Below are positions 9,935 through 18,827 of a stretch of DNA of 64,000 bases, piece by piece (positions within the stretch are counted from its first letter, which is position 1; every line of letters starts with the position of its first letter). The translations under genes and the position numbers were made by a program. Source of the stretch: an uncultured Oceanisphaera sp. (GTDB lineage: Bacteria; Pseudomonadota; Gammaproteobacteria; Enterobacterales; Aeromonadaceae); NCBI RefSeq assembly GCF_947495715.1, contig NZ_CANLZU010000004.1, positions 1 through 64,000 of the forward strand, in the 5' to 3' direction. Under the pieces are notes generated by a model. That model worked only from the letters and a program-made list of their open reading frames with translations. It was not told the origin of the DNA and ran no database searches.

Positions 9935-10534
9935 ATGAAAACATGGATTTTGTTGGCCCTGATGTTTCCGTTGATGGCCTGTACCAGCCTGACGACGGCG
10001 CCGGAGCAGGAAACGGTACCGGCTCATGATCTGACCGATATCGATCGGGATGGTGTGATTGCCGCCCGGGATAATTGTCTGGATTCGGTCACCAATTCGG
10101 AGGTGGATAACGGCGGTTGCGGCGGCAGTGCCTATAAAGCGCTGCAGCAGGATATTATTATTCTGTTTGCCCACGACAGTTCGAAAATCACGCAAAAATA
10201 CCGAAATGAAATTAACCAGATGGCGACGTTCATGGAACAAAATACCGAGCTCAAACTGCTGCTGGAAGGGCATGCGAGCAAGGTAGGCAGCGACGAGTAT
10301 AACCTGGCCCTGTCCAAGCGCCGGGCCGAGGCGGCGCGGCGTGCCCTGATGAAGGCCGGTATTGAGGGGAATCGTCTCGAGATCATCGGTTATGGCGAGA
10401 GCAACCCCTTGCTGATGGGCGACGATGAGCAGTCTGCCGCCGCCAATCGGCGGGTGGTGGGGGCGCTGGCCAGTATGAAGGAGGGGGTCAGAATGCGCTG
10501 GAACGTCTATAGCGTTGAACATTCCGATAAATAA
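9935..10534 (+). CDS. OmpA-family outer membrane lipoprotein of the adhesin operon
   Basis: A 199-residue protein with a type II signal peptide and lipobox LMAC (lipid-modified Cys16). A short aspartate-rich stretch (DIDRDG, residues ~31-36) resembles a thrombospondin type 3 calcium loop. The C-terminal OmpA-like peptidoglycan-binding domain (about 70-185) includes EGHASKVGSDEYN and the expected GYGESNP. The Shewanella bpfA operon has an OmpA-family gene at the same place (before bpfG). It may anchor the secretion channel or retained adhesin to peptidoglycan; that role is inferred. Its TAA overlaps the next ATG by one base. Confidence 0.87.
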   Translation: MKTWILLALMFPLMACTSLTTAPEQETVPAHDLTDIDRDGVIAARDNCLDSVTNSEVDNGGCGGSAYKALQQDIIILFAHDSSKITQKYRNEINQMATFMEQNTELKLLLEGHASKVGSDEYNLALSKRRAEAARRALMKAGIEGNRLEIIGYGESNPLLMGDDEQSAAANRRVVGALASMKEGVRMRWNVYSVEHSDK

Positions 10535-11220
10535 TGGGCCGATTTTTCCACCGGCTTTGTGGGCTGGCGGTGCTGAGCATAGTGCTTGGCGCGCCAGCCC
10601 AGTCGTTATTGGATGAAGATAAAAAAATGGTCGAGGCGGTTTACCGATTTTATGGTGACAAGGCCGCGAGTCGCCTGCGTGGTTGGCGACAACTGGTTCG
10701 CGAAGGACAGGCCACCGACTGGAGTGACAGAGAAACCCTGTCTCGGGTCAATATTTTCTTTAATCGCCTGCGTTTTATCGACGACATCAAGTTATGGAAT
10801 AAAGAAGATTACTGGGCGACGCCACTGGAGTTTCTGGGCGCCGGCGGCGGCGATTGCGAAGACTTCAGCGTGGCCAAGTATTTCTCGTTGCGGGAGCTGG
10901 GTATCGACGATGACAGGTTGCGGTTGGTGTACGTCAAGGCGCTGAAACTGAATCAGTTTCATATGGTGGTTGCCTATTATCCGACGCCATCGGCGGTGCC
11001 TTTGATCCTGGATAATCTTGAAGGCACCATACGGCCGGCGACGGAGCGCAACGATCTGGCGCCTATTTACAGTTTTAATGGTCAACATCTATGGCTGATG
11101 CGGGAACAAGGTCGGGGCGAGCTGGCCGGCCGGGCATCACGCCTGTCTCTTTGGAATGATTTACGTGGCCGGGTCGACGTTAAACGACTACAACGGCCCA
11201 GTATGAATTTGGATGGCTAA
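10534..11220 (+). CDS. lapG: LapG-type periplasmic cysteine protease (transglutaminase-like, BTLCP)
   Basis: A 228-residue periplasmic protease with an N-terminal signal peptide ending near APAQS. The catalytic triad is visible: Cys108 in GGGDCEDF, His143 in QFHMVV and Asp160 in ILDNLEG. In Pseudomonas and Shewanella this protease cuts a di-alanine site in the adhesin retention module when c-di-GMP is low, releasing the adhesin. A matching TAAG motif is present in the small adhesin encoded at 13257. Translationally coupled to the gene before (TAATG) and 2 bp from the receptor gene after it. Confidence 0.92.
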   Translation: MGRFFHRLCGLAVLSIVLGAPAQSLLDEDKKMVEAVYRFYGDKAASRLRGWRQLVREGQATDWSDRETLSRVNIFFNRLRFIDDIKLWNKEDYWATPLEFLGAGGGDCEDFSVAKYFSLRELGIDDDRLRLVYVKALKLNQFHMVVAYYPTPSAVPLILDNLEGTIRPATERNDLAPIYSFNGQHLWLMREQGRGELAGRASRLSLWNDLRGRVDVKRLQRPSMNLDG

Positions 11221-11222
11221 CT

Positions 11223-13133
11223 ATGACATTATACCGGCAACTTCTGGTGACCATGCTGCTGCTCTTTGCCATGCTGTTTATTACGGCGTACTCGGTACAG
11301 TTCAGTTCAACCAGAAGCTACCTGGCACAACAACAACAAACCACGGTGATCAATACCGTCACTTCGTTGGGATTGGCGCTAACCCCTTATCTTGAAACCA
11401 GCGATACCCTGGGCGCCGAGTCGGTGATCAATGCGGTATTCGATGGTGGTTTTTATCGCAAGGTACAACTCAATTTACTGGCTGCGGGTCAGCAGATTAC
11501 CCGCGAGCACCAGGCATCACCTCAGGGGGTGCCGGACTGGTTTGTTAATCTTGGGCTCTTTGAAGGCGCTCGGCATGAAGCCGTGCTGACTTCCGGCTGG
11601 TTACAGTTGGGCCAGTTATACGTTGAAGGGCATCCGGGCCAGGCTTATTACCAACTCTGGCAGGGCATGAGCCAATTGGCGACCTGGTTTGTGATCTGTT
11701 TTGTGCTGGTGTGGGGCCTGCTGATACTGGCATTGCGTTATCTGCTCAAGCCGTTACACGATATTGAAGTTCAGGCCCGTGAAATAGAATTGCATCACTT
11801 CGGCAAGGCCATTCCGCTGCCGAATACCCGAGAGCTCAGAGAAGTGGTCTCGGCCATCAACAACATGGCCGGAAAGCTTGAAGTCCAGTTCAGGGAGCAG
11901 GCAGACGAAGCGGAGCGACTGCGCAATAAAGCCTTTCTGGATGAAGCGTCGGGCCTGGGTAACAGAGCCTATTTTGTGTCTCAGAGCCAGTCCTGGATTA
12001 GTGACGGCACCGGCGGTGCGGCCATACTGATTTCGGTGGATATGCTGGAACAGCTTTATCAGGATGAAGGTTTTTCCGCCCGTGAGCAGATGGTTAAAGC
12101 CATTGCCGGCAATTTACGCCAACTTTGCCGCCGTTTCGATGAATATGCCCTGGCGCGTATTTCCGCTTACGAGTTTGCCATGCTGGTGCCCGAGTCCGAT
12201 GCAGAACGGTTGTCGTTGCTGGGCAGCGAGATCAACCGTTTGATTGCCGAGCTGGTGATCGATCCGGTCAATAGCCTGAACATCTCGGTGGTGGGAATCG
12301 TGGTGGTGCAGTCCGGCGATGATACCAGCCAGCTGCTGACCCGCGCCGATAACGCGCTGAACAAGGCACGTATGAATGCAGCCGGTGCCGTGGTAATAGA
12401 ATTCTACCAGGAAGAGCACAAGATGGGCCGGCAGGCCTGGAAACAGCTGGTAGAAGAGGCGCTGGCAGAAGACTATTTTGAACTCAGCAGTCAGGCGGTA
12501 CTCGGCTTTGATGGTCAGCTGCAGCATGAAGAGCTGTATATTGCCATCCGTAAGGACGATGTCCTGCACGGTGCCGGTAATTTCTTGCCGGCGGTAGAGC
12601 AGTTCAAGCTTGGTGAGCGTCTGGATCTGCATATAGTGGGCCGTGCATTAACCCTGCTGGCACAAAGGCCCGCGCTGCGGCTGGCCGTTAACCTGACGCA
12701 GTATAGTTGTCGTCAGGTGAGCTTCTGGCATGAACTCAAGCTGTTACTCGACCGGCATGCCGGTGTGTGCTCCCGACTGTTTCTGGAGTTGCCGGAGAGC
12801 GCGTTTGCCTCGAGCAAGAGCGCCTTGATGGAGCCGTTATCGTCACTCAAGGTGGCCTGGGGTATCGATCATTTCGGGCGACATTTCGATTTATTGACAC
12901 AACTCGGCGATCTCAGGCCCCACTATGTCAAACTGGATTACGGCTACAGCAGTCAGGTGGCACAACCAGACTACGACGATGCTTTTTTGGCGGCAGTATG
13001 CCGCGCGGCACATAACATGGGAGCGCTGACGATTGCCACGCGAGTGGAGACCGACCAGCAGGTCGAAGTGCTTAAAACCTTGTATGTCGATGCCTATCAG
13101 GGCTTTATCAGTCCGCCTAAACGACTCGATTAA
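11223..13133 (+). CDS. lapD: LapD-type c-di-GMP receptor with degenerate GGDEF and EAL domains
   Basis: A 636-residue inner membrane protein. Transmembrane helix 1 (about 7-25), a periplasmic LapD/MoxY-type domain (26-150), helix 2 (152-175), a HAMP linker, a GGDEF domain (about 240-395) and an EAL domain (about 405-635). The GGDEF signature is replaced by ISAYEF (312-317), and the EAL signature region reads EELYIAI, so both enzymatic motifs are lost, as in LapD proteins that only bind c-di-GMP. By family analogy it controls LapG access to the adhesin. The immediate lapG-lapD linkage supports the call. Confidence 0.92.
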   Translation: MTLYRQLLVTMLLLFAMLFITAYSVQFSSTRSYLAQQQQTTVINTVTSLGLALTPYLETSDTLGAESVINAVFDGGFYRKVQLNLLAAGQQITREHQASPQGVPDWFVNLGLFEGARHEAVLTSGWLQLGQLYVEGHPGQAYYQLWQGMSQLATWFVICFVLVWGLLILALRYLLKPLHDIEVQAREIELHHFGKAIPLPNTRELREVVSAINNMAGKLEVQFREQADEAERLRNKAFLDEASGLGNRAYFVSQSQSWISDGTGGAAILISVDMLEQLYQDEGFSAREQMVKAIAGNLRQLCRRFDEYALARISAYEFAMLVPESDAERLSLLGSEINRLIAELVIDPVNSLNISVVGIVVVQSGDDTSQLLTRADNALNKARMNAAGAVVIEFYQEEHKMGRQAWKQLVEEALAEDYFELSSQAVLGFDGQLQHEELYIAIRKDDVLHGAGNFLPAVEQFKLGERLDLHIVGRALTLLAQRPALRLAVNLTQYSCRQVSFWHELKLLLDRHAGVCSRLFLELPESAFASSKSALMEPLSSLKVAWGIDHFGRHFDLLTQLGDLRPHYVKLDYGYSSQVAQPDYDDAFLAAVCRAAHNMGALTIATRVETDQQVEVLKTLYVDAYQGFISPPKRLD

Positions 13134-13159
13134 TCGTTCTATTTTTTCGATACAAAAGG

Positions 13160-13180
13160 CAGCTGGCCTACGGTCAGCTG
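13160..13180 (+). terminator. Hairpin between lapD and the second adhesin gene
   Basis: CAGCTGGCC and GGTCAGCTG form a 9-bp stem with a 3-nt loop. No T-run follows, so it may be a weak terminator, a pause site or a processing site separating two expression levels. Confidence 0.4.
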
Positions 13181-13256
13181 TCTATATATTGAGCAGGAAC
13201 TAAGTGGTTTCCGGCCCTAGCCTTAAAGTAATACAAGGCGAACAGGGACAAAAAGC

Positions 13257-16082
13257 ATGGAAACCACTCGAATCGACAGTGCGGTTAAAATCGTCAGCCT
13301 GCAAGGGCAGGCTTTTATTGTCGGCCAGGATGGCACCGTAGAGCCGGTGACTGTTGGGCAGGTGCTGTTACCCGGCACCCTGCTGCTGACCGATGCCAAT
13401 ACCAATATTGTTTATGGCGAGGCGCCGACGGCCGAGTCACCTCCCCAGCTCCCTGTCGACGAAACGGCGCTAGCCGATGCCGACGCTATTCAGGCTGCCA
13501 TTCTGGCCGGCCTCGATCCTACCGAATTGTTTAGTGCCACCGCCGCCGGTAATGAAGCTCCGGTTGCTGCAACAGGCGATGGCAGCAGTGGTAACGCCGG
13601 CTTCGTGGTGGTGGACAGAGTGGGCGATGCGGTTATCTCCCAGGCGGGCTTTGATACGCGTTTTGCGCCCGAAGCATTTGCGTCGCAGTTACGGGTGCTG
13701 CCTGAGCGTGATATAGCAGCGGATGAGAATTCCATACCTATTATTACCGTGGTGATCGATCCTCCTCCCACCCCGCCGGGTGATGGAGGGGATGGTGGTG
13801 ATGGCGGCGGCTCGGGTGACGGCGCTACATTGGCCTATGTTGAAGAAAGCGCCTTGCCCAATGGCACCAACCCGGACAGTAACAATGAAAGCGCCTCCGG
13901 TCATTTCGATATTGATACCGGTGGAGACGCGCTGGCCACACTGGAGATCAGGCTGGCCAACGGTGATTGGGTTGATGTCACCGGGGGCGGGCAGATTGTC
14001 GGCCAGTACGGTACTCTGGACGTCACCCTGGTCGATGGCGTCTATCAGTGGACCTATACGCTGAACGGGGCGGCGGATCATCCCGACGACATGAACATCG
14101 GCGCCGAGGATGTGCTCCAGGAAAACTTCGAGGTGCGGGCTACCGACGATGACGGCGATCAGGCAACTGCCGGCCTGACTATAGATGTACACGATGATGG
14201 CCCCATCGCCCAGGATGACGACTACAGCGTTACCGAGAGCGGGCTGCCCTGTTACAACCTGATGTTGGTGATTGATACCTCGGGCAGCATGCAGGGTGAC
14301 AAGCTTGCGCTGGCGAAGGCGGCCTTGATTAACCTGATCAACAGCTATGAAGGCATTGCGTCCGAGCTGAGGGTCAGCGTGATCGATTTTGGCAACGGAG
14401 TTAAAGGTCAGCAGACTGATATGACGCCTGCGGAGGCCATCACCTATATCAACACCCTGACAGCAGGCGGTTTTACCAACTATGCGGCACCCTTGAATGC
14501 AGCCGAGGTTACCCTGACCGATCAGCTGGATGACAAGCAGGGTGAGGTACACAAGGTGTATTTTATTTCCGATGGCGAGCCCAACCGAGGCGATGCGCCC
14601 GAGGGCTGGCAGGGTTTTGTCGATGGCAATGACATCGACGTTATTGCCGTGGGGGTCGGGGTACAGGGGACGAATGCGGTGGCCGAGCTGGATAAAGTCG
14701 GCAACAGCGGCGATGAAACCCTGTTGATCGATGACGCCACCGAGCTGGATGCCACCTTGCAGGATACGGTGCCGACCCCGACGCAAGTCACGGGCAATGT
14801 GCTGACCAATGATGTGGGGGGAACGGATGCTGGTGGAGCCGATGGTCTCGGTCGAGTGGTGTCCGTGACCTACGGCGAAAATACCTATGAGGTACCGGAA
14901 AATGGCTCGGTGGACATTCCCACCGACAACGACGGCATTCTCACCATGCACTCCAACGGTCACTTTACCTACAGCGGGCCGGCAGATGTGGATGAGGATG
15001 GTCTCACCGAATCCTTTACCTACACCATGACAGACGGTGACGGCGATACCAGCAGCGCTACGCTGAACATTACCGTGAATGACAGCGAGCAGACCTCGCC
15101 GCCCGATGGTGGCGGAGATAATGGTGGTGGATCGCATCCGGACTGTCCGCCGATCAGTTACTGGATTGATCACATCAGCCTGCCGCATGTCGCCGCCTCT
15201 TTTGCGGGACTCTGGGGCCACGCCCTGGCGGCCGCAGACTTGTTGATTGACATGAATGATACCGAGTCCGGTATTAACGTAATCCTGAAAAACGGCCCGG
15301 ACGGTGTGGTACTGACAAGAGAAGACCGGTTTGATGGCGATGATTACCTGGGTGAGCGGCTGTCGGCCTTTATCGGTGATGAACCGGGGCATGCCGGTAA
15401 CCCGCTGTTTTTCACTCTGGATATGAATATCGACGGCAGCTACCAGTTCGACCTGCATAATCTCGATCCGGTGCGGCCCGATGCTTTTCTGGCTGAACAG
15501 ACACTGGAGTTTGAATTCATCACTCGGGATTGCCACGGAGAGGAAATTACTCACCCGTTCAGCATCGATATCGACAGCGCAGCTCAACACCTGGTTGGCT
15601 CGGCGCTGGCCGACGCCATTCAGGCCGAGGTAGGCGACAAGCTTCATATTTTGGGGCTGGAGGGAGACGACAAGCTGATGGGGAGCGTGGATATTGATGT
15701 GCTGGAAGGCGGTGATGGTCATGACGAGCTGAATGGCGGCCTGGGTAACAACATTCTGAGCGGCGGTAGCGGAGTCGATACCTTCATCTTCACCGAATTC
15801 GACCCGCACTCGGTCAATGTCATCACCGACTATACCGAGGGAGAAGCGCTGGATTTGAGTGCGCTGCTGTCCGAACTTGATGCTTCCGAGCTGTCCGACT
15901 GTCTGAACTTCAGCCTGGACAACGGCGATACCCTGCTGCAGGTATCCCCCGGTGGTGATGGCGGTGACAGCCAGCATATACGCTTGGAAAATGTTGATTT
16001 GCTGGATATGTACGGAGCCGCCAGCAGTGCGGATCTTGTCAATGCCATGCTGGTTGAGCAGACCCTGGTAATAGACAGCTGA
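13257..16082 (+). CDS. Small LapA-family adhesin: retention module, VWA domain, RTX and type I secretion signal
   Basis: A 941-residue secreted protein. Residues 1-~125 match the LapA retention module (start METTRIDSAVKIVSLQGQ) and contain TAAG at 95-98, the kind of site LapG cleaves. A proline/glycine-rich linker, repeat domains and a von Willebrand A domain follow; the MIDAS motif DTSGS begins near residue 339. After a VCBS-like segment (VTGNVLTND...) comes a further beta-rich domain, then RTX-like repeats (GGDGHDELNGGLGNN) and a type I secretion C-terminus. It lies downstream of a complete Lap secretion/control set, so it is a likely second client. Much smaller than typical LapA. Ligand unknown; VWA domains usually mediate metal-dependent protein binding. 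Confidence 0.88.
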   Translation: METTRIDSAVKIVSLQGQAFIVGQDGTVEPVTVGQVLLPGTLLLTDANTNIVYGEAPTAESPPQLPVDETALADADAIQAAILAGLDPTELFSATAAGNEAPVAATGDGSSGNAGFVVVDRVGDAVISQAGFDTRFAPEAFASQLRVLPERDIAADENSIPIITVVIDPPPTPPGDGGDGGDGGGSGDGATLAYVEESALPNGTNPDSNNESASGHFDIDTGGDALATLEIRLANGDWVDVTGGGQIVGQYGTLDVTLVDGVYQWTYTLNGAADHPDDMNIGAEDVLQENFEVRATDDDGDQATAGLTIDVHDDGPIAQDDDYSVTESGLPCYNLMLVIDTSGSMQGDKLALAKAALINLINSYEGIASELRVSVIDFGNGVKGQQTDMTPAEAITYINTLTAGGFTNYAAPLNAAEVTLTDQLDDKQGEVHKVYFISDGEPNRGDAPEGWQGFVDGNDIDVIAVGVGVQGTNAVAELDKVGNSGDETLLIDDATELDATLQDTVPTPTQVTGNVLTNDVGGTDAGGADGLGRVVSVTYGENTYEVPENGSVDIPTDNDGILTMHSNGHFTYSGPADVDEDGLTESFTYTMTDGDGDTSSATLNITVNDSEQTSPPDGGGDNGGGSHPDCPPISYWIDHISLPHVAASFAGLWGHALAAADLLIDMNDTESGINVILKNGPDGVVLTREDRFDGDDYLGERLSAFIGDEPGHAGNPLFFTLDMNIDGSYQFDLHNLDPVRPDAFLAEQTLEFEFITRDCHGEEITHPFSIDIDSAAQHLVGSALADAIQAEVGDKLHILGLEGDDKLMGSVDIDVLEGGDGHDELNGGLGNNILSGGSGVDTFIFTEFDPHSVNVITDYTEGEALDLSALLSELDASELSDCLNFSLDNGDTLLQVSPGGDGGDSQHIRLENVDLLDMYGAASSADLVNAMLVEQTLVIDS

Positions 16083-16128
16083 TACAGGGCGGAACGGGCG
16101 CCTTTTCTTGACGGACACAGAGGTGAAC

Positions 16129-16623
16129 ATGGCCAAGGTGACCACGGTGCTATTGCAGGGCGTCAGTTATCGCTGGGACGGGCAGGATATTCTGGTGGAT
16201 GACGGTGTGGGTATACCCTGGTCACTCGGTGGCCACGCACTGGAGCAGGTTGAGCTTTTTGATGGCGAAGGGGAGTCGGTGGCGGCATTTACCATCGATT
16301 TCGAAGGGCAGCAGTGGTACTTGTCCGGTGCGGACATACCCGGTGACATCATTCTTCTGGACGAGGCGGGAGCCTCTCTGGCGGTGAATTCATCAGGCAT
16401 GGAAGAGCGCGCATCGGGGCCGTCGAATGCTCCGGTATTACCGGAGCCGATCGAGACGATGGCTACCGACGAGCTGGTGGTGTTGAGTCTGGACGATATT
16501 CTCTACGAAAGCGAGCCGTTGGCGCCGGCTCTGGCTGCGACTGCCGCTGACACAAGCCACCTTGACGGTGAGCTTATCGACGATGTGATCAACTGGCTGG
16601 CGGTGTATAGTCATCATGATTAA
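16129..16623 (+). CDS. Acidic protein of unknown function, adjacent to the small adhesin
   Basis: I do not recognise this family. The 164-residue protein has no signal peptide, membrane helix or Cys. Its N-terminal half looks beta-rich (VLLQGVSYRWDG, WYLSGADIPG), the middle is low-complexity Pro/Ala/Glu, and the C-terminus is acidic and amphipathic (LVVLSLDDILYE, LIDDVINWLAVY). The ATG at 16129 is chosen because GAGGTG lies just upstream; a TTG at 16108 has no such site. It follows the adhesin gene by 46 bp. The acidic amphipathic C-terminus is not unlike type I secretion signals, so it could be a chaperone or a small client; both are guesses. Confidence 0.7.
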   Translation: MAKVTTVLLQGVSYRWDGQDILVDDGVGIPWSLGGHALEQVELFDGEGESVAAFTIDFEGQQWYLSGADIPGDIILLDEAGASLAVNSSGMEERASGPSNAPVLPEPIETMATDELVVLSLDDILYESEPLAPALAATAADTSHLDGELIDDVINWLAVYSHHD

Positions 16624-16676
16624 ACGGGTTGGCTCCATCAGGCAACCTTGTCGCGTGCTTATCATGAGGCTTTATT

Positions 16677-17390
16677 ATGCATATCTCTTCACGGGGCAGT
16701 CTGTTGCTGCTGCCTCTGCTGTTCAGCGCCACCACTTTTGCCATCGCCGTTCCCGAGCATCCCCATCTGGTGACTCAGGGCCAGTCTGAAATACGGGTCG
16801 CCCCCGATATGGCGACCCTGTCGGTAGCGGTGACCGCACTCAAGCCGGAAAGCCGACTGGCGAAAGAAGACGTGGACACCAAGGTGGCGGCGCTGTTCAG
16901 CAGTCTGGCGCGCCTCGGCATTGGTAAAAAGGACATCGATAGCGGTAATGTGATTACCCGTCCCGATTATACCTATTCGAAAAATGGCGGCAGCCCCACG
17001 CTTAATGGTTATCTGGCCGAGCGACAAATCAGTGTACGCCTGTACGATCTGGATCTGCTGAGTCAGACCCTGAACAAAATACTGGAGCAGGGTATCCAGA
17101 ACATTCAGCAGGTCAGCTATGGCCGACGTAATGAAGACGAACTGCGTCGCGAGGCACGCCTGGCGGCGATAACCAACGCCAGATCTCTGGCAGAGGAACT
17201 GGCGCAGGGGTTCGGGCGCAGTTTGGGCGAGGTGTACGCCATCGAATACCAGCCGCAAGGGCCGATTAACCCGTCTCGACATCTTGGTGCCATGGCGACC
17301 ATGGCGTCGAAAGAAGCGCTGGATGCCAGCTATGTACAGAATGAAATACCGTTTACCGATCGGGTACAGGTGGTATTCAATCTGGATTGA
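16677..17390 (+). CDS. SIMPL-domain periplasmic protein, YggE-like
   Basis: A 237-residue protein with a signal peptide (leader MHISSRGSLLLLPLLFSATT, cleavage near residue 24) and a SIMPL/DUF541 domain with the typical early segment (QGQSEIRVAPDMATLSVAV) and late DRVQVVFNL. YggE in E. coli is linked to oxidative-stress tolerance and lies in the serA-rpiA neighbourhood, as this one does just before serA. Molecular activity is not established for the family. The ATG has GAGG about 8 nt upstream. Confidence 0.82.
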   Translation: MHISSRGSLLLLPLLFSATTFAIAVPEHPHLVTQGQSEIRVAPDMATLSVAVTALKPESRLAKEDVDTKVAALFSSLARLGIGKKDIDSGNVITRPDYTYSKNGGSPTLNGYLAERQISVRLYDLDLLSQTLNKILEQGIQNIQQVSYGRRNEDELRREARLAAITNARSLAEELAQGFGRSLGEVYAIEYQPQGPINPSRHLGAMATMASKEALDASYVQNEIPFTDRVQVVFNLD

Positions 17391-17401
17391 ACGGTACCGA
17401 G

Positions 17402-17421
17402 AAGGCGAATGGAGTCGCCTT
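17402..17421 (+). terminator. Terminator-like hairpin after the yggE-like gene
   Basis: AAGGCGA (17402-17408) pairs perfectly with TCGCCTT (17415-17421) over a 6-nt loop, 11 bp after the stop codon. Only a short AT-rich tail follows. Confidence 0.45.
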
Positions 17422-17552
17422 ATTTACAGCGGGAAGATTAAAAAAAAATTTATAACTTAAAAAAACGTGACTTTGGTTACATAAATTCCCTAAAGCCGAT
17501 GTTTTTGGTACTTTATGGTGATACCAACGCAGTTGTCATAAAGGACCAGGTA

Positions 17553-18782
17553 ATGGCTAACCATTCTTTAGATAAAGAAAAAATTAAAATTTTATTACTG
17601 GAAGGGGTACACCCGGGCACAGTTGAATCTTTCAAAAGTGCGGGTTACAGCAACATCGACTACCTGAAAACCTCGCTGGCGGAAGATGAACTGAAAGAGC
17701 GCATCAAAGACGTTCATTTCGTCGGTTTGCGTTCGCGCACCCAGCTGACCGAGGCGGTACTGGATGCGGCCGACAAGCTGGTCGCCATCGGCTGTTTCTG
17801 TATCGGTACCAATCAGGTTAATCTGAGCGCCGCCGAAATTCGCGGTATTCCGGTATTCAACGCCCCCTTCTCCAACACCCGCAGCGTGGCCGAACTGGTA
17901 TTGGGTGAACTGTTGCTGTTGCTGCGTGGTATTCCCGAGCGTAATGCGCTGGCCCATCGGGGCGAATGGCAGAAAACCGCCCATCATTCCTTTGAAGCCC
18001 GCGGTAAGCGTCTGGGCATTATCGGCTATGGCCATATCGGTATTCAGCTTGGCATTATCGCCGAAGGTATCGGTATGCAGGTGTCTTATTATGATATCGA
18101 AAGCAAACTGTCTCTGGGTAACGCCACTCAGGTAGCCAGCCTGCAAGAGCTGCTGAACATCTCCGACGTGGTGTCATTGCATGTGCCCGAAACCCCGCAG
18201 ACCAGGAACATGCTGGGTGCCGAAGAGCTGGCGATGATGAAGCCGGGCGCCATTCTTATCAATGCGTCGCGCGGTACCGTGGTGGATATCGATGCCCTGG
18301 CCGCTGCGCTGGCCAGCAAGCACATTGCCGGAGCCGCCATCGATGTGTTCCCGGTTGAGCCCAAGTCCAACGCCGAAGAGTTCGTGTCACCCTTGCGTGA
18401 GTTCGATAACGTGATTCTGACGCCGCACATCGGTGGTTCTACCCAGGAAGCCCAGGAAAACATCGGATACGAAGTGGCTGGCAAGCTTATCAAGTATTCC
18501 GATAACGGCTCTACCCTGTCTGCGGTCAACTTCCCCGAGGTGTCTCTGCCCGAGCATCCGGATACCAGCCGCCTGTTGCATATTCACCACAACAAGCCGG
18601 GTATCCTGAGCCAGATAGTGCAGGCCTTTGCCGCCGACGATATCAACATCGCCGCCCAGTATCTGCAGACTTCACCCAGGATTGGTTATGTGGTGATTGA
18701 AGTGGAAACGGCACAAAGCGAGCAGGCGCTGGAAAAGCTGAAATCCATTGACGGCACCATTCGCGCGCGAATTCTGCACTGA
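17553..18782 (+). CDS. serA: D-3-phosphoglycerate dehydrogenase
   Basis: First enzyme of serine synthesis: oxidises 3-phosphoglycerate to 3-phosphohydroxypyruvate with NAD. The 409-residue length matches E. coli SerA. The Rossmann motif GIIGYGHIGIQLG lies near 154-166; the Arg of NASRGTVVD, Glu of VFPVEPKS and His of LTPHIGG are the catalytic residues. A C-terminal ACT domain (about 335-409), with HHNKPGILSQIV, gives serine feedback inhibition in the family. The ATG at 17553 is preferred over an upstream in-frame start at 17499 because it matches the family's N-terminus and has AAGGA upstream. The 5' region is strongly AT-rich. Confidence 0.97.
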   Translation: MANHSLDKEKIKILLLEGVHPGTVESFKSAGYSNIDYLKTSLAEDELKERIKDVHFVGLRSRTQLTEAVLDAADKLVAIGCFCIGTNQVNLSAAEIRGIPVFNAPFSNTRSVAELVLGELLLLLRGIPERNALAHRGEWQKTAHHSFEARGKRLGIIGYGHIGIQLGIIAEGIGMQVSYYDIESKLSLGNATQVASLQELLNISDVVSLHVPETPQTRNMLGAEELAMMKPGAILINASRGTVVDIDALAAALASKHIAGAAIDVFPVEPKSNAEEFVSPLREFDNVILTPHIGGSTQEAQENIGYEVAGKLIKYSDNGSTLSAVNFPEVSLPEHPDTSRLLHIHHNKPGILSQIVQAFAADDINIAAQYLQTSPRIGYVVIEVETAQSEQALEKLKSIDGTIRARILH

Positions 18783-18800
18783 TTACAAGCATTAGCCATT

Positions 18801-18827
18801 AAAAAGGGGCCTGAGGCCCCTTTTTTT
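18801..18827. terminator. Bidirectional terminator between serA and the aspartoacylase-like gene
   Basis: GGGGCC (18806-18811), a TGA loop and GGCCCC (18815-18820), with five A before and seven T after, so it can act on both strands. The convergent minus-strand gene ends at 18826. Confidence 0.9.

Noticed and set aside
11223-13133. Active diguanylate cyclase/phosphodiesterase
   Set aside because: Both signature motifs are lost (ISAYEF and EELYIAI), so it is a receptor of LapD type instead.
13689-16145. An 818-codon open frame on the minus strand opposite the small adhesin
   Set aside because: Shadow of the GC-rich coding strand; no family similarity, no ribosome site, and the + strand gene has clear domains.
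1-17390. RTX toxin operon (hlyCABD)
   Set aside because: No acyltransferase gene, the substrates are repetitive adhesins, and lapG/lapD are present.
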